Shown: positions 24,172 to 32,884, counted from the first letter of the stretch. The stretch is 64,000 nt of DNA from Actinorugispora endophytica (GCF_004363075.1 NZ_SNYN01000007.1:1-64000); one strand, 5' to 3'. A program made the numbers and translations. Notes: generated by a model not told the origin, from the sequence alone.

Positions 24172-24521
24172 GCCACCACCCTGAGGGCTCCGCGCGGCTG
24201 CGGACGGCGGGCGGCCGGCCCGCGCCGCCGTCCCCTGTCGGAGCCGCTGAGGACGCGCGCGGCCGCTTCGACGGAGTCGGCGGCGGCCTGCCCGTTCCTC
24301 CCCCAGAGGAACGACCAGGCGCTTCCGGTCTGTACGGCCACCACGGCGGTCATCCCGCCGCCGTCCCGCGTGACGTAGAGAACGGGGTGGTCGGTGCCGG
24401 ACAGCGCGATCAGCGCCCGGCATCCCCGCTCCCGAAGCCCGACAGCAAGCCGTTCGAGCAGGGAGCGCCTGGTGAGCCCCCGCGAGTGTCCACCAGAGTC
24501 AAAAGTTCCGTTGGAAGACAT
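24168..24521 (-). CDS. Hypothetical protein paired with an HATPase
   Basis: A 117-residue protein from ATG 24521 with a strong AGGAGG site eight bases upstream. It contains ALIALSGTDHPVLYVTRDGGG and a basic C-terminus. I recognise no family, but similar small genes sit beside HATPase genes in actinomycete Scr1 loci. It overlaps the ATPase gene by four bases. Confidence 0.65.
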   Translation of the reverse strand: MSSNGTFDSGGHSRGLTRRSLLERLAVGLRERGCRALIALSGTDHPVLYVTRDGGGMTAVVAVQTGSAWSFLWGRNGQAAADSVEAAARVLSGSDRGRRRGPAARRPQPRGALRVVA

Positions 24522-24557
24522 GCGTGCTTCCTCCTAGAAGTCAGGGTCGCTACATCT

Positions 24558-24575
24558 TCAGCTAGAATTAGCTGA
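24558..24575. promoter_or_regulatory. Palindromic operator of the second Scr1 locus
   Basis: TCAGCTA, GAAT, TAGCTGA: a perfect seven-base inverted repeat in the AT-rich divergent region between the 24168-24521 and 24711 genes. It differs from the operator-like motifs at the first and third loci. Confidence 0.6.
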
Positions 24576-24710
24576 GCATATATTCTCGACATAGTCTAGA
24601 TATTCTTGAACCTTGTGGATCTCTCGCGTCGTTCCAGCTCTTGGTGCCACCAGGCTCAAAGCACCGCTTGTCGCTAGGCTCGTGTCACTTCAGGGAGAGT
24701 AGGGAGTCCG

Positions 24711-25556
24711 ATGAGTGCGGATCAGCCAACGGTGACCAGTCGTGGCCTGGGAGCAGAACTGCGCTCGCTTCGCAAAGAGCGCAGGCTCAGCAGCACCAAG
24801 ATCGCCGAGCAGCTCGGCTGGGTGCAGTCGAAGATCTCCAAGATCGAAACAGGCAAGCAGAAAGTCACTCCGACAGACGTCGCATCGCTGCTCGCTGTCT
24901 ACGGTGTGACCGGCCACGAGCGCGACCGGATGATCATCAAGGCCGAAAACGCCGGTGAACTCGGCTTGTGGGAGAAGCAGGGCGGAATGTCGCGGGACTC
25001 CCACACCCTGATCCAGCTGGAGGCCGAAGCAACCAGCATCTTCAACCTTGAGCCGTTGGTTCTCCCCGGCCTGCTGCAAACTCCTGACTACACTCGCGCG
25101 CTGATGAAGTCCGGGAACATCCCCGAGAGCGACGTGGAAGTCAGAGTCGCTGCCCGGTTGGGCCGCCAGGCGATCCTGAGCCGTGATGACGCGCCAGCGG
25201 TCGAGTTCGTCATCGACGAAGGAGTCCTCCGCAGACTGATGGTCCCGGCGAAGCCGATGGCCCGTCAGCTCCGTCACGTAGTCGAGACGAGTGAGCGGCC
25301 GAACGTCACCGTCAGGGTTCTCCCCCTCAGCTTGGGAGGGCACAGCGGTCTTGACGGCTCGTTCATGCTGCTCGACTTCGCCAGGCAGAAACCCGTGGTC
25401 CACGTCGAGCACAAGATCTCAGCCCTCTTCCTGGAGGAACCACATGAGATCGAGGTCTACCGCTCAGAGGTCGCTAACCTGAGAGAGATTACGCTGAAGC
25501 CAGCCGCTTCAGTCGATTTCATCTCAGCCATAGCAAGAGAACTTGATCAGGAATGA
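24711..25556 (+). CDS. Scr1-type XRE regulator with DUF5753 domain
   Basis: A 281-residue protein from ATG 24711 with a GGGAG ribosome-binding site. The XRE helix-turn-helix (STKIAEQLGWVQSKISKIETG) occupies about residues 15-70, followed by the DUF5753 domain (LVLPGLLQTPDYTRALM; FVIDEGVLRRL; VRVLPLSLGGHSGLDGSF). The stop overlaps the DUF397 start (ATGA). The 25 bases before the stop are copied with the DUF397 gene in the downstream tandem duplication. Confidence 0.9.
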   Translation: MSADQPTVTSRGLGAELRSLRKERRLSSTKIAEQLGWVQSKISKIETGKQKVTPTDVASLLAVYGVTGHERDRMIIKAENAGELGLWEKQGGMSRDSHTLIQLEAEATSIFNLEPLVLPGLLQTPDYTRALMKSGNIPESDVEVRVAARLGRQAILSRDDAPAVEFVIDEGVLRRLMVPAKPMARQLRHVVETSERPNVTVRVLPLSLGGHSGLDGSFMLLDFARQKPVVHVEHKISALFLEEPHEIEVYRSEVANLREITLKPAASVDFISAIARELDQE

Positions 25557-25768
25557 GGGTGCCGGAGATGAACGCGCCGACACCGCAGCACACCGACTGG
25601 CGCAAAAGCTCCTACAGCGGAACGAACACCAACTGCGTCGAGTGCGCCCGCCTCCCCCGCTCCGCCACCGCCGTCCGGGACTCCAAGCACCCCGACGCCG
25701 GACACCTGGCCTTCACCGCCGCCGAGTGGTCCGCCTTCCTCGCCACCGCGCGGAAACACGCCCTCTAG
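25553..25768 (+). CDS. DUF397 protein, copy 1
   Basis: A 71-residue DUF397 protein: TDWRKSSYSGTNTNCVECAR, AVRDSKHPDAGHLAF and EWSAFLATAR. The start overlaps the regulator stop by four bases. DUF397 proteins act with Scr1/WhiJ-type regulators, as antitoxin-like or co-regulator partners. Confidence 0.88.
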   Translation: MRVPEMNAPTPQHTDWRKSSYSGTNTNCVECARLPRSATAVRDSKHPDAGHLAFTAAEWSAFLATARKHAL

Positions 25769-25828
25769 GCACCCGCCTCACCGAAACGAGTCCTTCCGAT
25801 CAGCCATGACAAGAGAACTCGATCAGGA

Positions 25829-26044
25829 ATGAGGACGGCGGAGATGAACGCGCCAACACCGCAGCACACCGACTGGCGCAAAAGCTCCTACAGCGGCACC
25901 AACGCCAACTGCGTCGAGTGCGCCCGCCTCCCCCGCTCCACCACCGCCGTCCGGGACTCCAAGCACCCCGACGCCGGACACCTGGCCTTCACCGCCGCCG
26001 AGTGGTCCGCCTTCCTCGCCACCGCGCGGAAACACGCCCTCTAG
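25829..26044 (+). CDS. DUF397 protein, copy 2
   Basis: A 71-residue near-identical copy of the protein at 25553. It differs only at a few residues (for example NANCV for NTNCV, and MRTAE for MRVPE at the start). It is not translationally coupled to a full regulator gene. Its leader holds only a copy of the regulator's last codons. Confidence 0.88.
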   Translation: MRTAEMNAPTPQHTDWRKSSYSGTNANCVECARLPRSTTAVRDSKHPDAGHLAFTAAEWSAFLATARKHAL

Positions 26045-26048
26045 GGAA

Positions 26049-26396
26049 CCTCCGGTGCGGGGGCGTTCGGGGCTCTGTCGGGTCGGGGTCCGCTCGGGGC
26101 CTGTTACAGCGGGCGGCGACGGCGGGCGGGGGCCGGAGACCCGCGCGTCCCCACCGGATGTCCGTGACACGGCGGTTCGAGTGCCGGTCCCGCCCCCGCT
26201 CGGAATGATCTTGGGCTTTCTGCCCTTCCCGGCCCCGAAACGGGCAGAAAGCCCAAGACCGTCAACGAAACCCCACACACAACGGTCATCGTGGACGCGG
26301 CCGCGACCCTCACCCGCCGTCGCTGCCCGCCGTGACCTCGCGATCCGCGTGGCGTGAGGCCGAAAAGGCCCCCGAAGCATCGGTGCCCGAATTCAC
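26049..26396 (-). repeat. Long copy of the dispersed hairpin element
   Basis: The central hairpin at 26210-26257 (CTTGGGCTTTCTGCCC / GGGCAGAAAGCCCAAG) is flanked by sequence that matches the copies at 16908-17203, 38509-38745 and 51598-51765. It starts four bases after the second DUF397 stop, so it could terminate that transcript. The intergenic region 26045-26501 holds nothing else I can support. Confidence 0.75.
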
Positions 26397-26501
26397 CACC
26401 GCGACGCGCCCTGCCGGGGGCCGTCCCGCCGGTGACGGGTAGAGTCGCGGCGCGGCGGGGCCGTCGGGTTCCGTTCGGGTGTTCCACGGTGGGAGTGAGC
26501 G

Positions 26502-26855
26502 ATGCAGGACCGGCTTCCCGGACCCGTGCGCTGGGCGCGGATCCTGATGTTCGTGATCGCGGGGCTGGCGTTCGCCTCGGCCGCCGTGGTGTTCGTCCAG
26601 AACGGGCCGGCGGCGGCGCTGGACGCCCTGGTGTTCGCCGCCCCGTCCGGGGCGGCCCAGCTGCTCCTCGGCCTGCTCGTGCGCAGGAGGGGCCCGGCCG
26701 TGTTCACCGCCGTCCTGATCGTCCAGGCGGTCTCCATCGCCTCCACGCTGCTCTCGCCCAGCCCGGCGGCGTCGCTGACCCAGCTCCTCCTGCCCGCCGT
26801 GGTCGTCGGGCTGGCGCTGAGCCGGACCTCCCGGGACTACTTCCTGCGCTCCTGA
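26502..26855 (+). CDS. Small membrane protein, hypothetical
   Basis: A 117-residue protein with three or four hydrophobic helices (RILMFVIAGLAFASAAVVFV; ALVFAAPSGAAQLLLGLLV; AVFTAVLIVQAVSIASTLL; LLLPAVVVGLALS). A GGGAG site precedes ATG 26502. I recognise no family. Confidence 0.6.
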   Translation: MQDRLPGPVRWARILMFVIAGLAFASAAVVFVQNGPAAALDALVFAAPSGAAQLLLGLLVRRRGPAVFTAVLIVQAVSIASTLLSPSPAASLTQLLLPAVVVGLALSRTSRDYFLRS

Positions 26856-26965
26856 CCGGGATCCGGCCGCGCGGCGCATCCCCCGGTGCGGAATCCCCGG
26901 TTTGTGTAGGGTCTGACCCACAACGCGATGAGACCGCTGCTTCCCCCTCCTTGAAGAAGGACTCC

Positions 26966-27322
26966 ATGGGTCACCGAGAATTCATCGTTCCCGCAGACCA
27001 GAGCTTCGTCGACCACATCGGGGTCGCTCCCGACCGCACACCGGGAGGCGACGAGGTCGCCAGCATCACCCTCGACACCCCCGCCGGGGAGAACGTCTGC
27101 TTCTCCTACGACGTCCCCAACGGCTCGATCGCCCTGCGCGTCTCCCGGGGGACCGAGACCCTGCTCTCCCTCTACCGCGAGGGCGCCACCCTGCTGTCCC
27201 TGGAGCCGCGCGACTCCGGGTGCGTGCTGCACGTGGACTTCGCGCGCGCCGACTGCGTCGGGAAACTGAACATCGAGACCAGCCCGCAGTTCAAGATGAG
27301 CGACCAGCTGCTCTGGACCTGA
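26966..27322 (+). CDS. Hypothetical protein
   Basis: A 118-residue soluble protein from ATG 26966 with a GAAGAAGG site nine bases upstream. It contains many beta-strand-like segments (ENVCFSYDVPNGSIALRVSRG; GCVLHVDFARADCVGKLNI). No family is recognised. Codon usage is native. Confidence 0.6.
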   Translation: MGHREFIVPADQSFVDHIGVAPDRTPGGDEVASITLDTPAGENVCFSYDVPNGSIALRVSRGTETLLSLYREGATLLSLEPRDSGCVLHVDFARADCVGKLNIETSPQFKMSDQLLWT

Positions 27323-27331
27323 CCGGCCCCG

Positions 27332-27571
27332 TCAGCGGTCGTCCCGGTCGCCCCCGCCGGGGGCGAAGTCGTCGTCGGGCGGGCCCTCCAGGTCCGAGCG
27401 GTCCTCCGTGTCGCCGTCGGCGGGGACCGACGTGGGAACCCCCGTTCCCGTGACCTTGCGCCCCCGCGCGCGGTCGCGGTCCGACGCCTGCGGTTCGTCG
27501 TCGTCCCGCAGCACCGGCGCGAAGAAGCGGTCGCGCTCCCGCTCGGTCCCGCGCTCCGGTGTCTCGGACAC
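27332..27571 (-). CDS. Small acidic hypothetical protein
   Basis: A 79-residue protein from GTG 27571 with GGAGGAG five bases upstream. It is rich in Asp, Arg, Glu and Pro and lacks hydrophobic core segments, so it is probably disordered. Its stop lies ten bases from the stop of the converging gene at 26966. The real start is chosen on the ribosome-binding site. Confidence 0.45.
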   Translation of the reverse strand: MSETPERGTERERDRFFAPVLRDDDEPQASDRDRARGRKVTGTGVPTSVPADGDTEDRSDLEGPPDDDFAPGGGDRDDR

Positions 27572-27600
27572 GCCGCTCCTCCCGTCTCCGTGAAAAGGAA

Positions 27601-27640
27601 AGCGGGCGGTGGTATATCCCCCCGAAAACCACCGCCCGCT
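27601..27640 (-). terminator. Terminator of the two-component operon
   Basis: A perfect 13-base-pair stem, AGCGGGCGGTGGT / ACCACCGCCCGCT, with a 14-base loop, located about 96 bases after the response regulator stop on the minus strand. Confidence 0.75.
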
Positions 27641-27735
27641 GCCATCCCCCGCTAGGGATCCTGACCTGGGAATCCCGTCCCAAACATCACGCGCGAAAAA
27701 CTTCCTTCCGGCGGACGCGGCGCCCGCCGTCCCGG

Positions 27736-28413
27736 TCACCGGCGCAGCGACTTGGCCAGCGCGACCGCCTCCAACTGGGACTGCACGTTGAGCTTGGCCA
27801 GGATCGACCGGATCTGGGAACGGACCGTGGAGATGGAGACGAACGACTCCTGGGCGATCACGGTCGCCCGCTTGCCCTCCTCCAGCGCGCTCAGGACCTG
27901 GCGCTCGCGCCTGGTCAGCCGGCCGAGCACCTGCTCGCCGGAGCGCCGCTCGGCCTGGACCGCGCGGTACTCGGCCAGGAGCCGCTCCCGCTCGTTGACG
28001 TCCATCACCGGGCGGCCCGCGAAGCCGTCCAGGATGGTGTAGATCAGGTCGTCGAAGGGCACGGCCTTGGACAGCCAGCCCGCCGCCCCCGCGGCGACCG
28101 CCGCGGCGACGCGCTGGCGGTCGGTGCTCCCCGTCAGGATCAGCACCGTCCAGCCGTCGGCGGAGAGCCCCCTCGCCAGGGTGGTCCCGTCCATGGGCCT
28201 GCCGTCGGCGTCGGCGCCCAGGTCCAGGTCGAGCAGGACGAGAGCGGGCCGCAGCCGCGCGGCCAGGGACCGGACCTCCTCCGCCGCGAGGGACTTGGCG
28301 CGCACCGCGTTGATGCCGCGCCCCCGGAGCGTCACCTCGACGGAGGTGCTGAAGAGCACGTGGTCATCGACGATGAGCACGGCGGGGGAGGTCTGGTGGT
28401 CAGGTGTCGGCAT
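27736..28413 (-). CDS. NarL/LuxR-type response regulator
   Basis: A 225-residue regulator. The receiver domain (about residues 12-125) has IVDDHVLF, the phosphoacceptor Asp in LVLLDLDLGADAD and the conserved Lys near LSKAVPF. The LuxR-type helix-turn-helix is at about 160-222 (LTRRERQVLSALEEGKRATVIAQ; SISTVRSQIRSILAKLNVQSQLEAVALA). Its gene overlaps the kinase stop by 14 bases, and it sits next to the signal-peptidase/fibre locus, which is a candidate regulon. Confidence 0.9.
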   Translation of the reverse strand: MPTPDHQTSPAVLIVDDHVLFSTSVEVTLRGRGINAVRAKSLAAEEVRSLAARLRPALVLLDLDLGADADGRPMDGTTLARGLSADGWTVLILTGSTDRQRVAAAVAAGAAGWLSKAVPFDDLIYTILDGFAGRPVMDVNERERLLAEYRAVQAERRSGEQVLGRLTRRERQVLSALEEGKRATVIAQESFVSISTVRSQIRSILAKLNVQSQLEAVALAKSLRR

Positions 28414-29902
28414 CGCCGCTCCCGGTACTCGTGGAGATGGTGGACGTGGCTGCCCCCGCGCGCGTCCGGGCCGGCAGGTCGATGACGACGAGGCAGCCGG
28501 GACCGTCGAGGCCGGACGACTCCAACCGCAGCCGGCCGCCGTGCTCCACGACCAGATCGTGGCACACGTGCAGCCCGATCCCGTCGCCGACCGAACCCGC
28601 GCCCTTGACCCCGCGCCGCAGCATCTCCCGCTCCTGCCCCGCGGGGATTCCCGGGCCGTCGTCCCGCACCTCGATACGGGCCGTGTCGCCGGTCCGGTAC
28701 GCCTTCACCCGCACGCGCGCGCCGGGGGCGTGGCGCTCGCAGTTGGCCAGGACGTTGCTGAGGACCTGCGCGACGACGTTCGGCGGCACGCCGGCGGCCA
28801 GGTCGCCGTCCGCCGAGAGGGCGATCCGGACTCCGTTGTTGGTCCAGATCCTCACCGAGTGCTCCAGCAGCGGCTTGATCCTGACCGGTTCGCTCCTCGG
28901 GCGCGCGGACTCGGACGACAGCATGGAGCGCATCCGGTCCAGCTCCGCGGACAGCGCGGCGCGCAGGGCCGCGCGGTCGGCCGGGTCCCCGGGGTCGTCC
29001 GACGTGAGCAGCCGCACCGCCCCGTCCACACCGGCCAGGGCGTTGCGGAGCTCGTGCGCCTGCACCGACATGCGCTCGCGCGCCTCGACGGCCTCGGACT
29101 CGGCCTCGGCGAGCCGCTCCCGGTCGCCTTCGAGCCGCTGGTACGTCCGGTAGGCGACCCGGAGCACGGCGACGATGATGAGGCCGAGGCCGACCAGCCG
29201 CATCCCGGGGTTCAGCAGCGGCGAGGACAGCAGCGGGTCGCCCACCACGAACGCGGAGAGGTGCCCGAGGACGATGGCGGTCTCACCGACCCCCATCCAC
29301 ACCAGCAGGCGCCGGCGCCGCAGCAGGCCGGAGAGGAGGGTGATCACTCCGACGTTCAGCCACAGCGTCGAGGTGCTGTAGACGAGAGCGGGCGAGCTGA
29401 CGACCGAGTAGGCGGTCTCGGGGAAGAACCCGGCGGCCGTGCCCCCGGCCGCCGCGCACCCCAGCGTCACGAGCAGGGCGCGCAACCCGGTGGAGGGCGC
29501 GCGCAGGCCGCGCACGGGCCACGGCCTCGGCCGGTCGAAGGTGGCCACCGCGAGCAGGAGCAGGACGACCACCGCGAGCGTCGCGATGTGCCGGACCGAC
29601 GCCACGACGATGGTGTCCACGGTGTTCGGGGCCCCCGCGGTCCCCGCGGCCGTGGCCGGGACGACGATCAGGCCGCAGACCATCATGGCGGCCGAGATCC
29701 TGCGCAGGGCGGGCCGGTCGGCGAGCCGGGCGACCGCCTCGGCGGCCAGTCCGGCCGCGACCGCGACCGCCGCCGAGGACATCGCCAGGGCCGACCGGAC
29801 CCCCTGGGACGGCGTGACCCAGCGCTCCAGGTGGTCCAGGCCGAACGCGACGGCGACGACCACGACCAGCAGGACGGCCGATTCCAGGACGAGTTTGCGC
29901 AC
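28400..29902 (-). CDS. Membrane sensor histidine kinase
   Basis: A 500-residue kinase from GTG 29902 (an open reading to 30016 exists but lacks a better start). About eight hydrophobic segments lie in the N-terminal half, then a dimerisation helix with the phosphoacceptor His in AHELRNALAGV. The HATPase domain is at about 370-480 (N box VAQVLSNVLANCERHAPGA; G1 VRDDGPGIPAG; G2 GDGIGLHVCHDLV). It is upstream of its response regulator. The 43-base gap to the signal peptidase gene suggests one transcription unit. Confidence 0.85.
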   Translation of the reverse strand: MRKLVLESAVLLVVVVAVAFGLDHLERWVTPSQGVRSALAMSSAAVAVAAGLAAEAVARLADRPALRRISAAMMVCGLIVVPATAAGTAGAPNTVDTIVVASVRHIATLAVVVLLLLAVATFDRPRPWPVRGLRAPSTGLRALLVTLGCAAAGGTAAGFFPETAYSVVSSPALVYSTSTLWLNVGVITLLSGLLRRRRLLVWMGVGETAIVLGHLSAFVVGDPLLSSPLLNPGMRLVGLGLIIVAVLRVAYRTYQRLEGDRERLAEAESEAVEARERMSVQAHELRNALAGVDGAVRLLTSDDPGDPADRAALRAALSAELDRMRSMLSSESARPRSEPVRIKPLLEHSVRIWTNNGVRIALSADGDLAAGVPPNVVAQVLSNVLANCERHAPGARVRVKAYRTGDTARIEVRDDGPGIPAGQEREMLRRGVKGAGSVGDGIGLHVCHDLVVEHGGRLRLESSGLDGPGCLVVIDLPARTRAGAATSTISTSTGSGDADT

Positions 29903-29945
29903 GGAGGAGCTGTCCTTCAGCGAGACGGGGGGTTCTGGGCACGGT

Positions 29946-30653
29946 TCACCGGGGGGTCTCCTCGCTCTTCCGGTCGGTCTTCCTCCCGGGACCGCCGCCC
30001 GGCTTCTCGTCGTCATCGTCGCTCAGGGCGATGCCGAGAAGCCAGACGCCGAAGACGAACAGCAGTCCCGCGAGCACGTAGAGGGTCGTCGGCCCCTGGG
30101 TCATGGCCTGCTGGGCGTAGCCGAAGTAGGGGATGTGGTACCAGACCCGGCCGCGGACATCGGCGGCGGGGACCGGCGGTTCGTCGGGGACCGTGTTGGC
30201 GTCGCCCTTGGTGTGGAAGAGCGCGCCGTCCTCGGTCTCCTCGATGCCGATGACGCGGTGGGTCACCAGCGGCGAGGTCTCCGGGTCGAACATCTCGGTC
30301 TCCGCCGGGTCGCCGTGCGTGAACGTGATGACGTCGCGCACCTCCACCTCGGCGGGATCGACCGGACCGGCGACCACGACCGCGCCCACCGGAATCGAGG
30401 GCTCCATGCTGCCGCTGAGCACGATCAGCGCCTGCGCGCCGGTCACGCGCGGCAGGACCGAGACCGAGAAGACGACGGCCAGCGCGACGAGCACGAAAAT
30501 CGCCACGACGACCCGAAATGACGCGGAGAGAATGCGGAGGATTACCGACCGCGCCTTGCGGCGGCCCTTTCCCTCCGGTTCGTCCTGATCATTCGGGGAA
30601 GCCCCTTCGGACGTCCCGGAGCCGTCACCACGTGGCTCAACGCCGCTACTCAT
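29946..30653 (-). CDS. sipW: ER-type (SipW-like) signal peptidase I
   Basis: A 235-residue membrane peptidase of the S26B type. The N-terminal helix is ILRILSASFRVVVAIFVLVALAVVF, the active Ser82 lies in VLSGSMEPSI and the catalytic His132 in LVTHRVIGIE, with Asp151 in KGDANT. This Ser-His arrangement matches B. subtilis SipW and ER signal peptidases and lacks the Lys of ordinary bacterial enzymes. A C-terminal helix (LYVLAGLLFVFGVWLLGIAL) follows. ATG 30653 has a GAGGGGAGG site. Neighbouring proteins with SipW-type signals are its likely substrates. Confidence 0.88.
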   Translation of the reverse strand: MSSGVEPRGDGSGTSEGASPNDQDEPEGKGRRKARSVILRILSASFRVVVAIFVLVALAVVFSVSVLPRVTGAQALIVLSGSMEPSIPVGAVVVAGPVDPAEVEVRDVITFTHGDPAETEMFDPETSPLVTHRVIGIEETEDGALFHTKGDANTVPDEPPVPAADVRGRVWYHIPYFGYAQQAMTQGPTTLYVLAGLLFVFGVWLLGIALSDDDDEKPGGGPGRKTDRKSEETPR

Positions 30654-31057
30654 CCGGCCTCCCCTCCTCGCCCGCGCACCCTCCGGGGCCGACCGCCGAC
30701 CCCGGTCCATCGTCCCGGACGGTCTTCGGCCACCCCGACCTGACCTGGCGGAAGCCCCTCCCCTCCACCGGCGCGCCGGACACCTGGAAAACAGCGGACG
30801 CGGAAATACCACGCCCCCCGGATGATTTTACGAAGAATCCATATTGGAAGCGCAGATATCGCACAGGATTCTCGGCCGTTCAGGTCCCGATTGGGGAACG
30901 GACCGCGACCGCCGTCCTCTCTCACAGGGTTCCGGCGGCGATGGCGGGCGGAAAACAGGCCCGGCCGCCACGCCGGGCACGGGCGCGCCGACGGTCCCGG
31001 GCCGCCCCGGGTTCGGCGTTCGCCCCCCTCAATGTCCGCGGTGTCCGTTTTTCCGCC
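30654..31057. other. Intergenic promoter region
   Basis: This 404-base stretch precedes the signal peptidase gene. It includes an AT-rich patch near 30828-30875, where a minus-strand promoter is likely. I see no defined -10/-35 pair, no RNA motif and no gene. Confidence 0.4.
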
Positions 31058-31113
31058 GACCGTGGCCTTTTCGGGGTCTCAATCACCTCCGAGACCCCGA
31101 AAAGGCCACGGTC
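31058..31113. repeat. Dispersed hairpin element (23-base-pair stem)
   Basis: A perfect 23-base-pair stem: the left arm begins GACCGTGGCCTTTTCGGGG, the right arm ends AAAAGGCCACGGTC, with loop AATCACCTCC. It overlaps the stop codon of the LAXTG gene on the minus strand, so it can act as its terminator. The stem core CCTTTTCGGGGTCTC is the same as in the copies at 42812 and 54745, while the outer pairs differ (CGTGG instead of TTGA) and still pair. Confidence 0.85.
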
Positions 31114-31879
31114 AGCGGGAGACCGGGTCCGCGCGACCGTCGCCGCGCAGGACGACGACCAGCAGCGCGCCTCCCGCCAGCAGGACCATCGCCACGCCCA
31201 CGAGCAGCATCACCCGCGCCCCGGTCATGGCCAGCCCGCCGCCGTCGCTGCTGCCGGCGGCGTCCGAACGCACCTCCACACCGCCCTCGGCCGGAGCGCC
31301 GGCCGTTCCCGGGAACGCCTCGGCCCGCCAGACGAGGGTGAAGCCGACCGAGTCGGTCTGCACCACGTTTCCCGTCCCGGCCGGCAGCCGGAGGCCGATC
31401 ACCACCTCGACCTCCCCTCCCCCGGGTACCGTGAGGATCTGTCCGCTGCCCTCCCCCGCCGCGTCCAGCGTGGAGCTGAACAGCCGCTCGTTCTCCGGAA
31501 CGCCGACGTGCATCCTCAGGTGCGCGCCCAGCTCCCCGTTCCCCGCGCCGCAGGTGTCGTCCTTCAGGGCCTCCGGAGCGCTGCACCCGTTGTCGTCGTT
31601 GTCCGGGCCCTCCACCCGCAACCCGACGGTCACCGGCTCGGCCCGCTCGTTGACCACGGTCACGGACCACGACTCCTGGTACCCCGGGGCGATGTCCGGC
31701 ACGTCGATGGAGTGCATACCGCTGACGTCGACGTCCGCGCCGATCCGGACGACGCCTCCCGGACCGGGGTCGGAGGCGAACGCGGCCCCGCCGGAGGCGG
31801 AGACCAGCGCGCAGCACAGCACGGGTACGACCATCCGCGCGGCCGCCGCGCGGGGCCTGCCGCGCTCACGCCGGATCAT
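31112..31879 (-). CDS. LAXTG-anchored exported surface protein
   Basis: A 255-residue exported protein. After a signal peptide (to about FAS-DPG, residue 36) comes a beta-rich ectodomain with two Cys (NGCSAPEALKDDTCGAG). The C-terminus has LAMTG (216-220), a hydrophobic helix and a basic tail (LRGDGRADPVSR). This is a sortase signal of the LAXTG type, used by class E actinobacterial sortases. Wall anchoring is inferred. No sortase gene is in the window. It ends within the strong hairpin and follows the 31898-32419 gene by 18 bases. Confidence 0.82.
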   Translation of the reverse strand: MIRRERGRPRAAAARMVVPVLCCALVSASGGAAFASDPGPGGVVRIGADVDVSGMHSIDVPDIAPGYQESWSVTVVNERAEPVTVGLRVEGPDNDDNGCSAPEALKDDTCGAGNGELGAHLRMHVGVPENERLFSSTLDAAGEGSGQILTVPGGGEVEVVIGLRLPAGTGNVVQTDSVGFTLVWRAEAFPGTAGAPAEGGVEVRSDAAGSSDGGGLAMTGARVMLLVGVAMVLLAGGALLVVVLRGDGRADPVSR

Positions 31880-31897
31880 GGGAGCCGCCTCTCGGTC

Positions 31898-32419
31898 TCA
31901 CAGGGACGACCCCGCCGAGGCGTGCGGGTGTCCGTGGGGGGAGAAGTCCCCTTCCCCGGAGCGGCCGGGGCCGTCCTGCCCGTCGTGCTGCCCGTCGGAT
32001 CCGCCCGGCTCGGACGTTCCGGGGGAGTCGGGGAAGCCCGGGGAGTCGTCCTCCTGCCCCTGCGTGGCCTCGGCGTCGGGGACGCTCCCACCGCCGTCCG
32101 GGCCCGTTTCCCCGGTCGGCCCGGTGCTGGGGCCCTGGGAGGGCGTCGACGAGGGCGAGGGGGACTGCGAGGGGGACTCGGACGCCTCCGGGGACGGGCC
32201 GACCACCTCCAGGGGAGGCGTGGTCGCGCGCACCGTGAAGGCGGCTTCGGTGCCGTGCGGGTGGGAGAGCGTCACGGCGGCCGCGACCGAGACGGCCGCG
32301 ACCAGCAGCACCGGTCCGAGACGGCGGGCGCCCCGGCCGCGGCCTTTCACGGCGCCCGTCGACGGGGGCGGATCCAGCGCCGGGCCGCCGACGGCCCCGT
32401 CAGCGCGATTCACGTCCAT
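31898..32419 (-). CDS. Exported low-complexity protein with SipW-like signal
   Basis: A 173-residue protein from ATG 32419. After an Arg/Lys-rich N-terminus comes a hydrophobic segment, LGPVLLVAAVSVAAAVTL, and the post-helix motif HGTEAAFTVRATTPPLEVV. This resembles the gene at 34204 (STQAAFTARTTGATLPI). The mature part is Ser/Pro/Thr/Gly/Asp-rich (SESPSQSPSPSSTPSQGP), so it looks like a disordered stalk. It is co-transcribed with the LAXTG gene. Function unknown. Confidence 0.7.
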   Translation of the reverse strand: MDVNRADGAVGGPALDPPPSTGAVKGRGRGARRLGPVLLVAAVSVAAAVTLSHPHGTEAAFTVRATTPPLEVVGPSPEASESPSQSPSPSSTPSQGPSTGPTGETGPDGGGSVPDAEATQGQEDDSPGFPDSPGTSEPGGSDGQHDGQDGPGRSGEGDFSPHGHPHASAGSSL

Positions 32420-32884
32420 GATCTCGATCCTCAACCGGGTCGCGCCGTCCGGTGACCAGGCCCGGCGGCTCATCCGCGACGAACGCGAATATGGTGCCTT
32501 ACACTGCCGTTCGCGGCCACGCTGATCATCGCCAAAAAAGGGGGAAACGACTTCGTTCACTTTGAGGATGACCAGAACCCCCGCCACCGGCAAAGTTTTT
32601 CCCAGCAGACTGGAAGGATCGGTGGCAGGAGGTATTCGCGGACGCGATCTCGCCAATGAGCGTATGCCTTCTGGGTGCGGACAAAGCGTCACATCCCCCT
32701 GACCGTCCCGCTGCACCGGTCCTCGCACCGCGCGTCACACCGCGGGCGAGAGGACCCGGCAACGGGACGGTTCGACGCATGCTCATCCCCCCGCCGCCCG
32801 GCGCGTCTCACGGGCCCACCGCCTTCCGTCGGCCCATCCCCCATGCTTCGCCTGGCAGTGCAGCTTGAAAGGAAGTGGACCTTC
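32420..32884. other. Divergent promoter region of the fibre locus
   Basis: The 465-base region separates the minus-strand gene at 32419 and the plus-strand gene at 32885. It is less GC-rich than its surroundings. I can support no specific operator. Two minor ORF readings inside are antisense shadows. Confidence 0.45.

Larger units (their letters stand above)
25525..26044 (+). repeat. Tandem 276-base duplication carrying DUF397
   Basis: Unit 1 (25525-25800) and unit 2 (from 25801) are offset by exactly 276 bases. The unit starts inside the last codons of the XRE gene (CAGCCAT...AAGAGAACT) and includes a complete DUF397 gene. The two copies differ at only a few positions, so the duplication is recent. 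Confidence 0.9.

Noticed and set aside
32675-32884. Upstream extension of the 32885 gene
   Set aside because: The extension has no ribosome-binding site and no signal-like sequence. The GTG at 32885 follows AAGGAAG and starts a good signal peptide.
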